Below, one piece after another: positions 5,863 to 8,061 of a stretch of 8,061 nucleotides of DNA. The translations under genes were made by a program, and so were the position numbers. This DNA comes from IDS-8 sp964491485 (GTDB lineage: Bacteria; Pseudomonadota; Gammaproteobacteria; Steroidobacterales; Woeseiaceae). Within the stretch, counting starts at the first letter, position 1, and every line of letters begins with the position of its first letter. Below the pieces are notes generated by a model that was not told the origin of the DNA, did no database searches, and saw only the letters and a program-made list of their open reading frames with translations. The stretch is taken from the NCBI GenBank assembly GCA_964491485.1, contig CAZBGV010000149.1:1-8061 (forward strand). Direction: 5' to 3'.

Positions 5863-5914
5863 CCGGTGATCCGAAGAAGGGCGCATTTTTGCTGATTGCG
5901 CCCTTGATCGCCGG
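5863..5914. repeat. Long bulged dyad between divergent genes
   Basis: CCGGTGATC (5863-5871) pairs with GATCGCCGG (5906-5914) through eight Watson-Crick pairs and one U-G pair. AAGGGCGCA (5877-5885) pairs perfectly with TGCGCCCTT (5897-5905). The left arm has an extra CGAAG (5872-5876), and the loop is 11 bases. The wobble is a U-G pair only in plus-strand RNA and becomes an A-C mismatch on the minus strand. The dyad lies between the minus-strand membrane gene and prc, and its right arm covers the candidate -35 of prc. It could be an operator or an RNA structure. It has no T-run after the stem, so it is not a standard terminator. Confidence 0.5.
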
Positions 5915-5932
5915 GCTGGTGCACTCTAGCCT
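5904..5932 (+). promoter_or_regulatory. Weak candidate promoter of prc
   Basis: TTGATC (5904-5909, 4/6 match) and TAGCCT (5927-5932, 3/6 match) are 17 bases apart. The predicted start near 5939 would give a 30-base leader holding just the hairpin around the ribosome-binding site. The -35 overlaps the right arm of the dyad at 5863-5914. The hexamers are poor, so this rests mainly on spacing and position. Confidence 0.3.
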
Positions 5933-5944
5933 AGCTTTAACCTT

Positions 5945-5966
5945 GTCGGGTCCGAAGGACCCGGAC
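5945..5966 (+). promoter_or_regulatory. Hairpin covering the prc ribosome-binding site
   Basis: CGGGTCC (5947-5953) pairs with GGACCCG (5957-5963) around a GAA loop, and GT (5945-5946) can add two pairs with AC (5965-5966) past a bulged G. The Shine-Dalgarno AAGGA (5955-5959), nine bases before the ATG at 5969, has its two A residues in the loop and its GGA in the stem. Initiation would therefore compete with this fold. Confidence 0.5.
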
Positions 5967-5968
5967 GC

Positions 5969-8061
5969 ATGGAGACCGTGTTGAAATCCACCGTTGCCGC
6001 CGGCCTGCGCCGCCCCTGCCTCGCCCTCCTCCTCGGGCTGCTTGCCCTGCCGGCGCTCGCCGCGACCGTGCCCCCCACCGATATCCACGCGGAGCTGCGG
6101 CCGCTGCCCAAGCACGAGCGCATCGCCGAGCTCGTGACCGAGTTCGTCGAAAAATCCCACTACGAGCGGCTGCCCGTCGACGACGCCCTGTCCGCCAAGG
6201 TGCTGGACCGCTACATCGAGTCGCTGGACAGCAACAAGATGTATTTCTTCGCGAGCGACATCGCGGCATTCCGGAAGTACAGTCACGAGCTGGATGACAT
6301 GGTGCGGTCCGAATCCCTCGAACCCGTGTTCGACATGTTCGAAGTGTACCGCACTCGCGCGCGCGAACGGCTGGAATACGCGCTGAAGCTGCTCGCGACG
6401 GAGCCGGATTTCACCGTCGACGAGGAATATGTTTTCGATCGCAAGGACATGGACTGGATCTCGTCCGAAGCCGAGATGGACGAGCTGTGGCGCCAGCGGG
6501 TGAAGAACGACGCGCTCAGCCTGATCCTCGCGGACAAGACGTGGGAGGAAGCGCACGACACGCTGCAAAAGCGCTATACCCGCTTCCTGAAGCGCATGGA
6601 TCAGATCAAGAGCGACGACGTCTTCGAAACGTTCATGAACGCTTTCGCGCACACGCTCGATCCGCACTCGAGCTACCTGTCACCGCGCAGCTCCGAGGAA
6701 TACCGGATCGCGATGAGCCTGTCGTACTTCGGCATCGGCGCATCGCTGCAGATGGAGGACGATTACGTCAAGGTCGTCGACATCATTCCCGGCGGACCTG
6801 CGGACATCGACGGGCGCCTTCAGCCGAACGACCGCATCACCGCGGTCGCGCAGGGGGCGGAAGGCGAGATGGTCGACGTCGTGGGCTGGCGGCTGGACGA
6901 CGTGGTACAGCTCATCCGCGGCCCGGCCAACACGGTCGTGCAGCTGCAGATCCTGCCGGGCGGCGCGCTTCCCGGCACCCCGCCGAAGACCCTGACACTG
7001 ACCCGTAACCAGGTGAAGCTCGAGGAGCAGGCCGCGAAAAGCGAGATCGTCACGGTGCCGAAGCACGGCCGCGAGTGGCGCATCGGCGTGATCGAGGTGC
7101 CGAGCTTCTACCGCGACTACCGGGCGCTCAGTAACGGCGACGAGAATTACACGAGCACGACGAGGGACGTGAAGCGCCTGATCGGCGAGCTCGAGCAGAA
7201 GGGCATCGACGGCCTGATCATCGACCTCAGGAACAACGGCGGCGGCCACCTCACCGAGGCGACCGCCCTCTCCGGCCTGTTCATCGACAACGGGCCGGTC
7301 GTGCAGCTCAAGGGCTCGAACGGGCGCATCAGCCGGCTCGACGATCCCGACCCCGTGGCGCGCGTCGCCTACAGCGGCCCGCTGGCCGTGCTGGTGAACC
7401 GCTACAGCGCGTCGGCATCGGAGATTTTCGCCGCGGCCATCCAGGATTACGAGCGCGGCGTCATCATCGGGCAGCGCACCTTCGGCAAGGGCACGGTGCA
7501 GAACCTGTATTCGCTCGACCAGTACGTGCGCTCGCCGGAAGGCGACGGCCTCGGCCAGCTCACGCTCACGATCGGCAAGTACTATCGTGTGACCGGCGAG
7601 AGCACGCAGCACCGGGGGGTCACTCCGGACATCTCGCTGCCCTCCAACATCGACGCCAACGAGATCGGCGAAAGCGCCCGCAAGACGGCCCTGCCGTGGG
7701 ATACGATCGAGACGACGCGCTTCGAGCCGGGGCGTCCGCTGGACGCGGCGATCAGCACCCTGACCGCCAACTACCTGGCGCGCAGCAAGACCGACCCGGA
7801 CTACCAGTACCTGGTCAACGTCATCAAGGAAGACACCGCGCTGCGCGCGCGCAAGGCGGTCTCGCTGAATCTCGAGACGCGCAGGACGGAGCAGAAGCAG
7901 GAGCTCGAGCATCGCCTTACGCTCGTCAACGAGCGGCGTGCCGCGCGCGGGCTGGAGCCGCTCCCGGACACGAAGGCTCTTGACGACGACGACGAGCCCG
8001 ACGTCCAGCTTGACCAGGCCGCGGCCATTGTCACAGACTTGGCGGAGCTCAGAGAGCTCCA
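5969..8061 (+). CDS. prc: Tail-specific periplasmic serine protease Prc/Tsp (runs off the right edge)
   Basis: This encodes a C-terminal processing protease that degrades periplasmic proteins from their C-termini. The open frame gives 697 codons before the window ends; family members are about 680-710 residues, so little is missing. The ATG at 5969 has AAGGA at 5955-5959. A signal peptide follows: Arg14-Arg15, a Leu-rich core, and cleavage probably after ALA (29-31). Domains in order are an N-terminal TSP domain (about 40-240, with LDPHSSYLSP near its end), a PDZ domain (about 250-335, containing FGIGASL), the S41 protease domain (about 370-560), and the C-terminal helical extension typical of long-form Prc. 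In SASASEIFAAA the nucleophile is S482; the general base is K507 in FGKGTVQ, exactly 25 residues on, as in E. coli (Ser452/Lys477). D493 matches a further residue reported important in E. coli Tsp. RNNGGG is also present. All catalytic features are intact, so it should be active. In E. coli Prc acts with the lipoprotein NlpI; no nlpI is seen here. Confidence 0.96.
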   Translation, partial: METVLKSTVAAGLRRPCLALLLGLLALPALAATVPPTDIHAELRPLPKHERIAELVTEFVEKSHYERLPVDDALSAKVLDRYIESLDSNKMYFFASDIAAFRKYSHELDDMVRSESLEPVFDMFEVYRTRARERLEYALKLLATEPDFTVDEEYVFDRKDMDWISSEAEMDELWRQRVKNDALSLILADKTWEEAHDTLQKRYTRFLKRMDQIKSDDVFETFMNAFAHTLDPHSSYLSPRSSEEYRIAMSLSYFGIGASLQMEDDYVKVVDIIPGGPADIDGRLQPNDRITAVAQGAEGEMVDVVGWRLDDVVQLIRGPANTVVQLQILPGGALPGTPPKTLTLTRNQVKLEEQAAKSEIVTVPKHGREWRIGVIEVPSFYRDYRALSNGDENYTSTTRDVKRLIGELEQKGIDGLIIDLRNNGGGHLTEATALSGLFIDNGPVVQLKGSNGRISRLDDPDPVARVAYSGPLAVLVNRYSASASEIFAAAIQDYERGVIIGQRTFGKGTVQNLYSLDQYVRSPEGDGLGQLTLTIGKYYRVTGESTQHRGVTPDISLPSNIDANEIGESARKTALPWDTIETTRFEPGRPLDAAISTLTANYLARSKTDPDYQYLVNVIKEDTALRARKAVSLNLETRRTEQKQELEHRLTLVNERRAARGLEPLPDTKALDDDDEPDVQLDQAAAIVTDLAELREL

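Noticed and set aside
5822..7912. Two long minus-strand frames opposite prc (5822-6667 and 6680-7912)
   Set aside because: They are antisense shadows of prc, whose catalytic residues and domains are unambiguous.

Overview
The window is GC-rich DNA (roughly two thirds G+C by eye) with tightly packed bacterial genes. A long-form tail-specific protease of the E. coli Prc type, CRP-like operator palindromes and a lipoprotein signal together point to a Gammaproteobacterium outside the enterics. The genus cannot be named from sequence alone. No RNA gene, insertion sequence, CRISPR array or prophage gene is visible, and the region reads as chromosomal backbone with several poorly characterised genes.

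Layout, left to right: (1) a predicted outer-membrane lipoprotein resembling M61-type zinc metallopeptidases (139-1401); (2) a 672-residue protein made of a very long coiled coil with a complete C-terminal FHA phosphothreonine-binding domain (1464-3482); (3) two small two-helix membrane proteins of unknown function (3686-3967 and 4056-4385); (4) a small soluble protein with a conserved-looking C-terminal half (4528-4899); (5) a DUF1232 (YkvA-like) protein (5003-5548); (6) on the minus strand, a small three-helix membrane protein (5550-5834) that converges on the DUF1232 gene with one base between them; (7) the periplasmic protease prc/tsp (5969 to beyond the right edge), divergent from gene 6 and nearly complete.

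The genes do not form an obvious single pathway. A loose theme is the cell envelope: an exported metallopeptidase, an exported serine protease and three small membrane proteins.

The most interesting signals are in the short intergenic stretches. A perfect CRP-type palindrome (TGTGA-N6-TCACA) overlaps the stop codon of the second small membrane protein, and a 9/10 copy lies upstream of the first, 41.5 bases before the start predicted from an extended -10. The leader of the DUF1232 gene carries a nine-base element as direct, inverted and direct copies, giving two mutually exclusive hairpins, one of which buries the Shine-Dalgarno sequence. The prc leader also places its Shine-Dalgarno sequence in a hairpin, and a long bulged dyad lies across its candidate -35. 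The FHA gene has an extended -10 so close to its ATG that the mRNA may be leaderless. These are readings from sequence only; no folding, search or experiment was run.
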